From: Zobellia alginiliquefaciens
Lineage (GTDB): Bacteria > Bacteroidota > Bacteroidia > Flavobacteriales > Flavobacteriaceae
NCBI RefSeq assembly: GCF_029323795.1
Contig: NZ_CP119758.1
Span: forward strand, 2,790,001-2,854,000
Length of the DNA: 64,000 nucleotides
Direction of reading: 5' to 3'
The position numbers were made by a program, and so were the translations under genes. Positions 27,675-36,694 of this stretch are shown one piece after another. Within the stretch, counting starts at the first letter, position 1. Each line of letters begins with the position of its first letter. The notes under the pieces were generated by a model. That model saw only the letters and a program-made list of their open reading frames with translations, had not been told where the DNA came from and ran no database searches.

Positions 27675-29582
27675 TTACTCTGCGGGTAAAGACTTCTGTA
27701 TACCGCAATTTAATGTCTCAGATATGGAGTCGATATGGTTTTGAGCTTCATCAATAGTCATATTTTTGAAAAAAACGAACCTGTCAATTTGTAGGCCATG
27801 AGAGCGACCACCAATGTTTAAAGTATACTCACCAGCCTCAGGAAAATTCCCTGTTAACCAGCCATGACCCGCGCTATGTATTTCTGCTACGCCATTAAGT
27901 GTGAAACTGTCATCGCTTCGACCATAATATTTTTCAAAATGGTTGAGTTGTAGGTCTTTGGCATATCCAATATTTTCTGATAAGTAAATCCATATATCAT
28001 TTCCCTTGTCAGTACCACGGTGTCCTTTTGGTTGTCGCATTGTCCACTTTATGGTGTAAGCCCCTGGATTAGTTATTTTGAAAGTAAATGAAATAACGTT
28101 GTTCATATTTACCTTGGGGTATGAATTATCCCCGTCAAAATAAATATATGCCCCACCTGAAGCTCGTTCGGTATCTTTTCCAAGTTTCCAAGCTCCCTTT
28201 AAGTCAAAGCGTTCGGCCTCAAAAACAAGAAGGCCATCTTTTTCTTCAACATTGCAATTAGAAGCACATTTAAAGGAAATAGACCTCCACCTTCCACGAG
28301 CAAAAGCGTAAGCATCACCTTCGGGGATTTTACCGTTGGAATGGGTATTGGACTCAATTTGAATAACATCGCCTGTTTTTACGGACACATTCTCAAAAGT
28401 TTTAGAGTAGGGAGCCATATCCGGACTGTTTGCTGGATTTTGGAATTCACCAATTAATACATCGTTAACCTTAAGTCGGTAGGTACTTTCGCCGTCTTCT
28501 TCCGTCAAAGTGGTAAGAGTAATGTCGTAAGTTCCGCTGTTTCCTTCAAATATCTTCTGCGTTGCTCCAAATTTATTTTTGTGGGTAACCGCGTCAATTG
28601 CTACTGCGTTTCTAGAGTGATATTTGTAGGGTTTTACAAAAGAGTCTACTTGTGATATTTCAAAATCCTTAATACCTACAAACTTAGCATCGTCACACTT
28701 GGGAAGTGGGGAAATACCATTTCCAATAAACTTTTCCAGTTTTTTAGGATTTCCATCTTCATCACCCAAAAGCAAGTACCAAACCATACCGGCGTCAGAT
28801 ATATCTGCTCCTTTATTTTGGGGATGAAATTGAGTTCTACTAAACAGCCATTTGATGTCTGGGTCCGAATGGTCCCTCATCCAGTGATATGGAGAGAAAT
28901 CTGTATTGGAGCACCATAGTTTGCTAGGGTCTTCACACGCATTTTGATCCTTTATTTTTTTATACTTGATAAGATTTCCGCTTAATGCTATAGTTTCTTT
29001 CATGGTATGATGCGCATTTCTGCGCAAGTGATTGTCATTGTAGCCACTATGGGAAATAACGTATACATTTCCTAAAGCTTCTTTATTGCCGTCATCTACA
29101 ATCTTCTCTACTGCCCTGTAGAAAAATTCAGATGGTCCCATATGAACAAAATACAAAGGATCTTTGGCTGTGGATTTCTTAATCTCATTTGCCAAATGGT
29201 CAATTGCTGCGTTATTGTTTTCCGGAACGTCAAAAAACCGTGTGGAATCAAAATTCCAACGTTCTATGGCACCGTTTACCCCGTCGGCCATATAGTTCGT
29301 TTCTGTGGTATGTGCAGTTGCGGCAATAAAATTGTTGTATGAGAAGTGAACCAATTTGTCTTGTAATCCTAGCTTTGCAATTATGGCCAAAGCCGCAGGA
29401 GTGCCAGCCCAGTCATCAGGGTCGGCACGTGGCCATTTTGCTTCGGGGTGGTTATCTGGCTGATTGTTTCCGTCTGCACTAATAGCAATACGGTTGTTGT
29501 TATAACCTAGACTTTGGGCGGTCATTAGATTTGTTGATATAAAAACTAAGACAAGGAGAGTTAAAAGGAGTTTGGAGTACAT
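27675..29582 (-). CDS. Secreted nucleoside-hydrolase-like protein with C-terminal binding domain
   Basis: A 635-residue exported protein (signal ending LMTAQ, no lipobox). The N-terminal part (about 28-290) begins NNRIAISADGN and contains RADPDDWAGTPAAL, a pattern reminiscent of the metal-binding N-terminus of nucleoside-hydrolase-like/DUF1593 proteins. It also has several conserved-looking histidines. A middle beta-rich region (about 310-440) precedes a C-terminal carbohydrate-binding-like beta-sandwich (about 445-610, opening LLVFEAERF). Its place beside a galactan operon and a sulfatase suggests action on a glycan or a linked group, but no reaction can be assigned. The family call is moderate; the binding domain is inferred from its look. 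Confidence 0.6.
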   Translation of the reverse strand: MYSKLLLTLLVLVFISTNLMTAQSLGYNNNRIAISADGNNQPDNHPEAKWPRADPDDWAGTPAALAIIAKLGLQDKLVHFSYNNFIAATAHTTETNYMADGVNGAIERWNFDSTRFFDVPENNNAAIDHLANEIKKSTAKDPLYFVHMGPSEFFYRAVEKIVDDGNKEALGNVYVISHSGYNDNHLRRNAHHTMKETIALSGNLIKYKKIKDQNACEDPSKLWCSNTDFSPYHWMRDHSDPDIKWLFSRTQFHPQNKGADISDAGMVWYLLLGDEDGNPKKLEKFIGNGISPLPKCDDAKFVGIKDFEISQVDSFVKPYKYHSRNAVAIDAVTHKNKFGATQKIFEGNSGTYDITLTTLTEEDGESTYRLKVNDVLIGEFQNPANSPDMAPYSKTFENVSVKTGDVIQIESNTHSNGKIPEGDAYAFARGRWRSISFKCASNCNVEEKDGLLVFEAERFDLKGAWKLGKDTERASGGAYIYFDGDNSYPKVNMNNVISFTFKITNPGAYTIKWTMRQPKGHRGTDKGNDIWIYLSENIGYAKDLQLNHFEKYYGRSDDSFTLNGVAEIHSAGHGWLTGNFPEAGEYTLNIGGRSHGLQIDRFVFFKNMTIDEAQNHIDSISETLNCGIQKSLPAE

Positions 29583-29889
29583 TATTTTTTTTTATGGTTA
29601 ATTATTTTTCCTCTCTATATAATCTTGAAGGATTCATAGAAATATTCTTCGTTTTAATTGCTGGATCTTTAAGCAAATGGGATTATAGTAGCACAGATGA
29701 GTGTTATGCAATGTAAGCCGAAGTGAGATATTTAATGATAAAAAATACAGTAAGGAAACTGTAGAGGATACTGTGTCTTTAACTGTTAACGAGTATTTTT
29801 AGAATGTTGATAATTAGACATTTAAGTATTTTTTTAACACTCTTGTATAAAAGTAAAGACATTAGGTTAATTCAAAACAAAGAGTATAT
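29583..29889. promoter_or_regulatory. Divergent promoter region
   Basis: These 307 bases separate the divergently read nucleoside-hydrolase-like gene and the regulator gene. No gene is visible. A TATATTTG box lies at its right end (29885-29892), overlapping the start of the regulator. The minus-strand promoter could not be placed. Confidence 0.4.
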
Positions 29890-29892
29890 TTG
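29885..29892 (+). promoter_or_regulatory. Bacteroidota -7 box overlapping the regulator start
   Basis: TATATTTG matches the TAnnTTTG consensus exactly. Transcription from it would begin near the ATG at 29899, giving a leaderless or nearly leaderless message. No convincing -33 element is visible, so the call is tentative. Confidence 0.4.
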
Positions 29893-31071
29893 AGTGATAT
29901 GATAACCGAAGCAGACCAAAAAATTATAAAAAAAGCCCTCGATGATTTATGTGCTCATCCAATTTTCACTAATTCTTTAGTATATAAACAATTACTGAAT
30001 TACCTAATTGAAAAGGCGATAGAGAAAAAGGATATTAAGGAATTTACCATTGGAACCGAACTTTTTGGTAAAAACTATTTAGATGACAAAAATGACGGAA
30101 CGGTACGCACACACATGTATAAACTTCGTAAAAAATTAGCAGCGTATTATTCTAATGAGAATTTGCAGCATGAAATAATATTTGAAGTTAAAAAGGGACA
30201 ATACAATTTGGATTTTGTTTCTCCAAAAGAATATTTTAAGCATACCAGATACGCTGAGTTCCGTATTTCCTTGCAATCGCTAAAAATTATAGGGTTGATT
30301 CTGTTTTTAGCTTTGGTTAGTACATTGGGCTTGTGTGTTTACTCTAATCGGCCACCCGATATTTGGAAAGCTTTTTTTGATAATAAGGACGAAAATTTGG
30401 TAATCATTTCGGATCAATACATGATGATGCATACAAATATCCAGGGAGAAAAACACCCGACGATGTATTCCGAAGTTAATAGTAATGAAGATTTTTTCGC
30501 TTTTAAAAAGAAGCATCCAGATAGAAAGCTGGAAGTGACAGATTTTACACTAGTTTCAAAAATGGCTCCCTATGGGATTAAGAGTTTGGATAACTGGTTT
30601 TTCGAATGGAACAGTGACTTTAAGCTTGAGTTGGAAAGTAATGTCACGCTGAACAATATTAAAGAAAATAACATCATTTTTATAGGTCAATTTAAGACTA
30701 TGAATCTTTCTAAGTCGTTTTTTTTAAAAGATAGTAAAGTTTTTGCTACATATGGAGATGGATTTAAGGTTTTGAACAATGGAAAAGAGAAAATTTACAA
30801 TACAAAACTTGAAAACGGTAAAAAAGTAGAGTATGCACTTGTTTCCTTTTCAACATTAAGCCCCAACAAGGATGCCCTATTTTTTGTATCCAATAACGAT
30901 ATTGGGGTCATGGCTACATTACACTTGTTTACCGACCAAAAATGGCTTAAAGAACTAACAGCAAAACTTCCCGAAAAACGAAGTAAGTTTAATGCTCTAT
31001 TTGAAGTTAGTGGCATGCAAAGAACCCAAATGAGTTGTGAATTATTAGAGCTGGAAATAGTAAAAGAATAA
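29890..31071 (+). CDS. Membrane-anchored winged-helix regulator of the galactan locus
   Basis: A 393-residue protein (390 from the ATG at 29899; the frame opens with TTG at 29890). Residues about 10-110 resemble a winged-helix DNA-binding domain widespread in Acidobacteria and Planctomycetes, where it precedes other domains; the recognisable parts are EFTIGTELFGK, TVRTHMYKLRKKLAAYY and KKGQYNLDF. A single membrane helix follows (about 131-151), then a domain of about 240 residues that I do not recognise and which should lie outside the membrane. The layout fits a one-component sensor with a periplasmic input domain. Its place between the divergent glycan genes and the sulfatase suggests local control. 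Confidence 0.65.
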   Translation: MSDMITEADQKIIKKALDDLCAHPIFTNSLVYKQLLNYLIEKAIEKKDIKEFTIGTELFGKNYLDDKNDGTVRTHMYKLRKKLAAYYSNENLQHEIIFEVKKGQYNLDFVSPKEYFKHTRYAEFRISLQSLKIIGLILFLALVSTLGLCVYSNRPPDIWKAFFDNKDENLVIISDQYMMMHTNIQGEKHPTMYSEVNSNEDFFAFKKKHPDRKLEVTDFTLVSKMAPYGIKSLDNWFFEWNSDFKLELESNVTLNNIKENNIIFIGQFKTMNLSKSFFLKDSKVFATYGDGFKVLNNGKEKIYNTKLENGKKVEYALVSFSTLSPNKDALFFVSNNDIGVMATLHLFTDQKWLKELTAKLPEKRSKFNALFEVSGMQRTQMSCELLELEIVKE

Positions 31072-31185
31072 GTAAAAGCTGATAATTCTAAGTGTCATAA
31101 GCGTGGTCTGGAGATTCATATTTCTAAGGAAACATGACTGGCTAGTATGTTTTCCATAGTTTATAAACTTAATTTTCATGATAAT

Positions 31186-31193
31186 TAAGTTTG
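31186..31193 (+). promoter_or_regulatory. Probable sulfatase promoter (-7 box)
   Basis: TAAGTTTG matches TAnnTTTG, 37 bases upstream of the sulfatase ATG. The -33 element is not clear. Confidence 0.35.
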
Positions 31194-31230
31194 CTTAAGT
31201 TTCAAATTCATTAAAATATAAAAGTAAGTA

Positions 31231-32745
31231 ATGAAAAAGATAACCTTGTTGGTACTTGTAATAATTGCTTTTTGCTTCGGAGTGAAGGCACAGGATAGAC
31301 CAAATATAGTAGTGGTTTTAGCTGATGATATTGGTGTAGGAGATATCTCTTATTATAGAAAAATACATTCTGAGACTATTATAGTAGAAACACCAATGTT
31401 GGATCAACTGGCAAAAGAAGGTATGATATTTACTGACGCACATTCGCCGGCAGCCTTATGTGCTCCAACCCGTTATGCTATTATGACGGGTTACAACTGT
31501 TACCGAAGTTATGCTCCTTGGGGGGTGTGGGGTTCCTTTCAGCCCTCGCCAATAGAAATGAATCAAATGACATTGGGTAAAGTGATGAAAAATGCCGGCT
31601 ATAATACCGCATTTTTCGGAAAATGGGGTTTCGGTATGGATTTCTACAGCAAACATGATGGGACAAAAATATACAGGGCTCCACGTTCAAAAATGGAACT
31701 AGATGTAGATATTCGACAAATAGCAGGAAGAGGCCCGTTTGAAAATGGCTTTGATTACAGCGTTACATTTCCTGCGGGAATTCAAGATGTGCCTTATGCT
31801 ATATATGAGAACGAACAATGGATGCCCTTAAGAGAAGGTTCTAAAATAGATATAATCACTCAAGAAAAAATGAATAAGCTTGGTGTAAAACTTGATAAAG
31901 AAGAAGGTTTGGGTGATTCAGGTTGGAATCCCCACCATATGGGGCCTTTACTGGTAAACAAAGCAGTGGATTATATTGATAATAGCGACGGAAAATCTCC
32001 GTTCTTCATTTACTATTGCTCACTTGCTGTACATCTGCCCCATACTCCAGCAGATGAATTGAACAACAGAAAGGTAGCAAACACAACACCTTCTTATCAT
32101 CTGGATATGGTTAAAGAGCTGGATGTTCAGATGGAGATGATAGTTCAAGCTTTAAAAAGGAAGGGCATTTATGATAATACAGTTATAATATTTACTTCGG
32201 ATAATGGAGGATTGCAGAGAAAAGAAACCATTCAATCCGGACATAAATCCAATGATATTTACAGAGGTGGAAAAAACTCCGCCTATGAAGGAGGCCATAG
32301 AGTACCTTTTATTGCTTCATGGCCGGGAAAAATAAAGCCTAAATCTGTTTCTACCGTTCCAATTCTAGGTTTGGATATTTTAGCCACAATAGCAGACATA
32401 TCAAACCAAAACCTGGAGGAAGCCCAAGTAAAGGACTCAGCTAGTTTATTGCCTATTTTGCTAGGGGATAGTGGGGAAAATGTGCATCCTTTTATAGTAA
32501 CTCAATCTGGAACAGGTAAGGAAGGGATTATTATCAAGAACGGTTGGAAATTGATTGTTGATTTTGATAAAAAAGATAAAACGGACGAAATTAGAAGCCC
32601 TTCTGCACTTTTTAATTTGACCACTAACATAGAAGAGAAAAAAGATTTAAACCTAATTGCTGATCCAAAATATAAAACTAAGGTTGAAGAGTTATTTAAA
32701 ATCTATAATCAAGCACGAGACAACGGTTTGAAAACTAAAATTTAA
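31231..32745 (+). CDS. Family S1 sulfatase (formylglycine-dependent)
   Basis: Exported sulfatase, 504 residues, signal peptide ending VKAQ. The maturation signature is CAPTR (Cys77, Pro79, Arg81) followed by AIMTG; Cys77 would be oxidised to formylglycine. The metal-site pattern LADDIG (about 30-35) and the later FTSDNGG also fit. It should remove sulfate esters from a polysaccharide or oligosaccharide in the periplasm. Linked to the GH16 locus, it points to a sulfated galactan such as porphyran or carrageenan. The maturation enzyme is not in this window. The S1 subfamily and the position of the sulfate removed cannot be told from sequence. Confidence 0.9.
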   Translation: MKKITLLVLVIIAFCFGVKAQDRPNIVVVLADDIGVGDISYYRKIHSETIIVETPMLDQLAKEGMIFTDAHSPAALCAPTRYAIMTGYNCYRSYAPWGVWGSFQPSPIEMNQMTLGKVMKNAGYNTAFFGKWGFGMDFYSKHDGTKIYRAPRSKMELDVDIRQIAGRGPFENGFDYSVTFPAGIQDVPYAIYENEQWMPLREGSKIDIITQEKMNKLGVKLDKEEGLGDSGWNPHHMGPLLVNKAVDYIDNSDGKSPFFIYYCSLAVHLPHTPADELNNRKVANTTPSYHLDMVKELDVQMEMIVQALKRKGIYDNTVIIFTSDNGGLQRKETIQSGHKSNDIYRGGKNSAYEGGHRVPFIASWPGKIKPKSVSTVPILGLDILATIADISNQNLEEAQVKDSASLLPILLGDSGENVHPFIVTQSGTGKEGIIIKNGWKLIVDFDKKDKTDEIRSPSALFNLTTNIEEKKDLNLIADPKYKTKVEELFKIYNQARDNGLKTKI

Positions 32746-32785
32746 ATCTGCATTTAACTTAGGTTCGTAAGGAATAAATGGAATA

Positions 32786-32834
32786 AGTAGAAAACAAGCG
32801 GGATTTATAACCCACTTGTTTATTCTACTTTTAA
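32786..32834 (+). terminator. Terminator after the sulfatase gene
   Basis: A long imperfect stem (AGTAGAA, AACAAG, GGG against CCC, CTTGTT, TTCTACT) is followed by TTTT. It separates the glycan locus from the kinase/methyltransferase operon. Confidence 0.7.
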
Positions 32835-32964
32835 ACAGTTCGGTTTTAAGGGAAGCTTACAATTTGTTCCAGGTCTGACTTGGTATACATTCTGCTCATA
32901 CGAATTGCTTTATTACAATAATTAATTTGAACAAAAACACAATTTATTATTGTTTCGTGTAACT

Positions 32965-32972
32965 TATATTTG
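32965..32972 (+). promoter_or_regulatory. -7 box, distal promoter of the kinase/methyltransferase operon
   Basis: TATATTTG matches TAnnTTTG. A TTG lies about 15 bases upstream, but no strong -33 TTTG is seen. It is one of two identical boxes before the XRE gene. Confidence 0.4.
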
Positions 32973-33036
32973 TTTTAATCAAAAGAAATTTGCATGAAAC
33001 TATAATTTCAAATAAAATCAAATGTTTTAGAGCATG

Positions 33037-33044
33037 TATATTTG
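33037..33044 (+). promoter_or_regulatory. -7 box, proximal promoter that decides the XRE start
   Basis: TATATTTG lies inside the longest possible reading frame of the XRE gene. If it is used, transcription starts near 33051, so translation cannot begin at the ATG at 33034. This favours the ATG pair at 33067-33072. Confidence 0.45.
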
Positions 33045-33066
33045 CATCAAACAGCAATTTAGTTGC

Positions 33067-33282
33067 ATGATGGATAAAATAAATTACAATCGGATTAAGG
33101 CTGTATTAGCCGAAAAGAACGTGTCAAGTAAAGATTTAGCTAAACACCTTAGTAAAACAGAATCTACTGTTTCTCGCTGGTGCACAAATGATGTTCAACC
33201 TTCTGTTGAAGCATTTTATCAAATTGCAAATTATTTGAATATTGACATCAGGGATCTTTTTGTTTCAACACTTGATAAATAG
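33067..33282 (+). CDS. XRE-type helix-turn-helix regulator
   Basis: A small DNA-binding protein of 71 residues that is essentially one HTH_3 domain (NRIKAVLAEKNVSSKDLAKHL, then STVSRW, then YLNIDIRDLF). The start at 33067 (ATGATG) is preferred because the upstream extension has no domain function and contains a promoter-like box. It ends three bases before the kinase gene and probably represses the operon. Small XRE proteins of this kind commonly open restriction-modification and defence operons. Confidence 0.82.
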   Translation: MMDKINYNRIKAVLAEKNVSSKDLAKHLSKTESTVSRWCTNDVQPSVEAFYQIANYLNIDIRDLFVSTLDK

Positions 33283-33285
33283 CTT

Positions 33286-35616
33286 ATGGGAACTGTTGAA
33301 AAAAAGATACAAAACTTAAAAGACAAGCTAAATAAAGAGCTGAGTAAAGAAAATTCAGACAACAATTTAATCCTTTCTCTATCTCATGAAATTGCAGGTC
33401 TTGATAATGAAAATGTTAGATTTTCTATTGATGCTGGTGTAATAGATCGTTTAGGAAAAGAGTTAGTAGCACGACAAGAAACAGCAGTTTCAGAATTAGT
33501 AAAGAATTCTTATGATGCTGATGCAACAGAAGTAAATCTTACTTTCTTTGATTCAGATATTAAAGGAGGTACTCTTCAGATTGATGATAATGGAGAAGGA
33601 ATGAACCGTGAAGAATTGATTGACGGTTTTATGAGGATTTCCTCTACTAGCAAAATACATAATCCAGTCTCAAAAAAGTATAACAGAACTAGAGCAGGGA
33701 AAAAGGGAATTGGGAGATTTGCAGTTCAACGATTAGGTAAAAAATTATCAATAATTACACAAAAAAAGGATTTAGATTTCGGCTTAAAACTGTCTATAGA
33801 TTGGGACGATTATAAACAGGATCTAAATCTTCTTTCTATTTCTAATACACTTGAGGTTATTCCTAAAGAAAAAGAAAATGGTACCACTTTAATAATTGAA
33901 GATTTAAGAGATAAATGGTCGACAGCATCTATAAAAAGAATTTATAGATATGTCACGGATATTATACAACCTTATACACTTACCGAGAGAAAACAAGATG
34001 AAGATGATAATAGGATAAAAGAGACAGAAGATCCTGGGTTTATTTCTACTTTTCATAAATCAACAAATAATGTAACTACAAAAATTGCTGACGAAAAAAC
34101 TGAAATTTTCAAATACTCAGTTGCAAAAATAGAAGGCTGGATAGACTCTAAGGGGCAAGGTGTTTACACAATAGAAAGTGATCGATTGGGTATTAATGAA
34201 ATAGGTAATATTGGAATTAATCCAGATGACGAAAAAGCACCGTTTGAGAAACTAAATGAGATTAAATTCAGTGCTTATTACTTTTTGCTTGATTCCGAAT
34301 TTATACCAAAAATGCATAGTGGTAATGTGAGGAAGTTTTTAAGAAACCAAGGAAGTGTTAGGTTGTATAGAAATGGATTTAGGGTTCTACCTTATGGAGA
34401 ACCTGGTGATGATTGGTTAAAACTGGATGCTTCTCTTAGAACGAGAAGTATTTTACCTTCACATGGTAATAACAATTTTTATGGTTTAGTAGAAATGTTG
34501 GACAAGGATGATCATTTCGTTGAGACTTCTAGTAGAGAGGGATTAGCTGATTCAGAAGAATTAAGGCAACTACAGAATTTTATTTATAGAGTTTTATTAA
34601 CAGGTGTTATTAAGGTTGCTGAAGTAAGAAATATCAAGATAACTACCAGTCAACAAAAAGATGATGAGGGCAATTGGGAATCTACAGATTTAAGAATAAA
34701 GAATATTTTTAAAACGATAGAAGAGTTAGACCAAGAATTAGAGGATGACACCTTAGAAAATAAGAGTAAAAGAAAAAAACGTGTTAGACGCATAAAAGAA
34801 GATTTACAGGAACTACAAGAAATTCAAACATCAGAAAAAACTAAAATGATTAAAGAGCGAGCTATGCTGAGAGTTCTTAGTAGTGTTGGTCTTTCTATTG
34901 CACAGTTTATTCACGAAATTAAGTACTATATGGTAAGCATTAGAAGTGACATTGATTTTCTTACGGAAAATTTAAAATCTGATAGTGTTGCTTTAGAAAG
35001 AACTCTTATACTAAAAGGTAATTTTTCTACATTTCATACTTATACTTCTTATTTTGATGACGTAATTTCTAAAAACATATCTGTAGAGTTGGAACCTCTA
35101 AATATGGAAGAAGTTGTAAATGACTTTTTAAACTCTATTAATCTAGAAGCTCAAAGGTCTGGAATTCAATTTATGGAGCCGGAAGTGCCTATCTATCGCG
35201 TTTATTCAAAACCAATGCATCGCTCAGAATGGGCTTCAATTCTATTCAATTTTTATACAAATTCGAAAAAAGCGATAAAGAGGGCTAATTCTGAAGGGAA
35301 AATATTAATAGAAATTGGGGAAGAAGAAAATATGATTTTTCTTGAATTCTCAGACAATGGTGACGGTATATCCAAAGAAATCGAAGACAAAATATTTGAC
35401 GAATTTTTCACAACTACTTCAGCTCAAAGTTATGAATCACTGGAAACAGCTAATGAGATTTTAGGGACAGGACTGGGCTTAAAGATTGTGAAAGATATTA
35501 TTAAAAGTTATCGGGGTAATATATCCGTAGTTTCTCCAAAAGACGATTTTTCAACTACAATTAGAGTGGAAATTCCAATAGCAACAGAAAAAGATAAGAA
35601 AGAATATGGCTTATAA
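33286..35616 (+). CDS. Sensor-kinase-like protein with two GHKL ATPase domains
   Basis: A 776-residue soluble protein with no membrane helix. The N-terminal Hsp90/MORC-like ATPase shows ELVKNSYDAD (Asn74), DDNGEG (100-105) and GIG (141-143). A transducer-like region follows, containing RLYRNGFRVLPYGEPGDDW. After a charged coiled-coil stretch (about 480-525) comes a kinase part: a candidate phospho-acceptor His543 in AQFIHEI, then a second GHKL domain with Asn659, DNGDG (690-694) and GTGLGL (727-732). It overlaps the receiver gene by 11 bases, so phosphate transfer to that protein is the obvious inference. Proteins of this double-ATPase type occur in defence islands; the function here is not known. 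Strongly AT-rich, unlike the flanking glycan loci. Confidence 0.8.
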   Translation: MGTVEKKIQNLKDKLNKELSKENSDNNLILSLSHEIAGLDNENVRFSIDAGVIDRLGKELVARQETAVSELVKNSYDADATEVNLTFFDSDIKGGTLQIDDNGEGMNREELIDGFMRISSTSKIHNPVSKKYNRTRAGKKGIGRFAVQRLGKKLSIITQKKDLDFGLKLSIDWDDYKQDLNLLSISNTLEVIPKEKENGTTLIIEDLRDKWSTASIKRIYRYVTDIIQPYTLTERKQDEDDNRIKETEDPGFISTFHKSTNNVTTKIADEKTEIFKYSVAKIEGWIDSKGQGVYTIESDRLGINEIGNIGINPDDEKAPFEKLNEIKFSAYYFLLDSEFIPKMHSGNVRKFLRNQGSVRLYRNGFRVLPYGEPGDDWLKLDASLRTRSILPSHGNNNFYGLVEMLDKDDHFVETSSREGLADSEELRQLQNFIYRVLLTGVIKVAEVRNIKITTSQQKDDEGNWESTDLRIKNIFKTIEELDQELEDDTLENKSKRKKRVRRIKEDLQELQEIQTSEKTKMIKERAMLRVLSSVGLSIAQFIHEIKYYMVSIRSDIDFLTENLKSDSVALERTLILKGNFSTFHTYTSYFDDVISKNISVELEPLNMEEVVNDFLNSINLEAQRSGIQFMEPEVPIYRVYSKPMHRSEWASILFNFYTNSKKAIKRANSEGKILIEIGEEENMIFLEFSDNGDGISKEIEDKIFDEFFTTTSAQSYESLETANEILGTGLGLKIVKDIIKSYRGNISVVSPKDDFSTTIRVEIPIATEKDKKEYGL

Positions 35617-36694
35617 GTTATTATACATAGAGGATGAAGACTCAAGTTCTATAGTAGCAAATCTAGAAAAAAATGGAAATTTCATAGTTGAGACATGGAG
35701 TCCAGACAGTTTAGAGGAACTAGGGGGGAAGATTAAAGGAATGGATTTGTTAATTATGGATTTTAGACTAACCCATAGTAAGACTATTGTTGATGGTCCA
35801 GCATTTGCGCAAGCTTTAAGGACAAAGAATTCTACTATTCATATGAATATACCTATGTTTCTTTTTTCTGTTGAAAATAACATAACTGATTATTACAAAG
35901 ATTACACAAGTCAAGATTTATTTGATTTTTCAGTACCTAAGGGAGAATACTTACTTCACTCTGATAAGTATAATGATAGAATAATCTCTGTGATTGAAGG
36001 CTATAAATGTATAATTGAATCAAAAAATGACTTGAAATTGATTTTAGATATTAGTGAGGATTTTAAGAACGATAATTTGGACTATCGTATTGAATTCAGC
36101 TTATCTAAAAAACTTTTTTCCGAAGACGTTTATGCATTCTCAAGTTTCATTCACCATAATATTATTAGGTCAGTCGGTGTTCTTATAGGTCCTGATATGC
36201 TTTCAGCTAGGTTAGGAGTTTCGCAAGAATCTGATGATTGGCCAGAATTGTTAAGTAAGCTTGAAAATATAAAGTATACTGGAATTTTCTCTAAAGTTTA
36301 TGATAGATGGTGGGCGGATAGCATTTCTGAATGGTTTAAAAGTTTAGATGAACAAAAAAGATCACTAAGAAGACTAACCGCAGAAGATCGCGTTACTTCT
36401 ATTAAGAAAATTACAGGTTTACAGAAGTTAATACCCCTTGAAAAAATTCAAAAATCAAACTATTCTGCTATTAGTTCAAAATTTTGGACTATTTGTAAAG
36501 AGACGAAAATGCCTATTGATTATATAGATGGTTACGAGCTTTACGATAGAGACCTGTTTGTTTGGCAAGAACCTGAATATATCAGTTTTTTAGGTAAATC
36601 TTCGAAGCGATATAGTAAGTATATTAAACCAAATGATCAGCAAAAAATCGCGGCATTAGAAACTAAATTGAAAGAGGATGTGGGGAATAAGTAA
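35606..36694 (+). CDS. Receiver-domain protein with an unidentified C-terminal effector domain
   Basis: A 362-residue protein. Residues 3-135 form a CheY-like receiver with acidic residues at 9-11 (IEDE), phospho-acceptor Asp52 (LLIMDFRL) and a lysine near 112 (SVPKG). The remaining 220 or so residues, which include SSFIHHNIIRSVGVLIG and LRRLTAEDRV, match no DNA-binding or nuclease domain that I can recognise. It is translationally coupled to the kinase (11-base overlap) and to the next gene (17-base overlap). It is likely the phosphorylated partner of the kinase, with the C-terminal part acting on the unknown protein or the methyltransferase. Confidence 0.72.
   Translation: MAYKLLYIEDEDSSSIVANLEKNGNFIVETWSPDSLEELGGKIKGMDLLIMDFRLTHSKTIVDGPAFAQALRTKNSTIHMNIPMFLFSVENNITDYYKDYTSQDLFDFSVPKGEYLLHSDKYNDRIISVIEGYKCIIESKNDLKLILDISEDFKNDNLDYRIEFSLSKKLFSEDVYAFSSFIHHNIIRSVGVLIGPDMLSARLGVSQESDDWPELLSKLENIKYTGIFSKVYDRWWADSISEWFKSLDEQKRSLRRLTAEDRVTSIKKITGLQKLIPLEKIQKSNYSAISSKFWTICKETKMPIDYIDGYELYDRDLFVWQEPEYISFLGKSSKRYSKYIKPNDQQKIAALETKLKEDVGNK

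Noticed and set aside
33034-33066. N-terminal extension of the XRE regulator
   Set aside because: It contains a TATATTTG box and adds residues outside the HTH domain; the ATG pair at 33067 is a better start.
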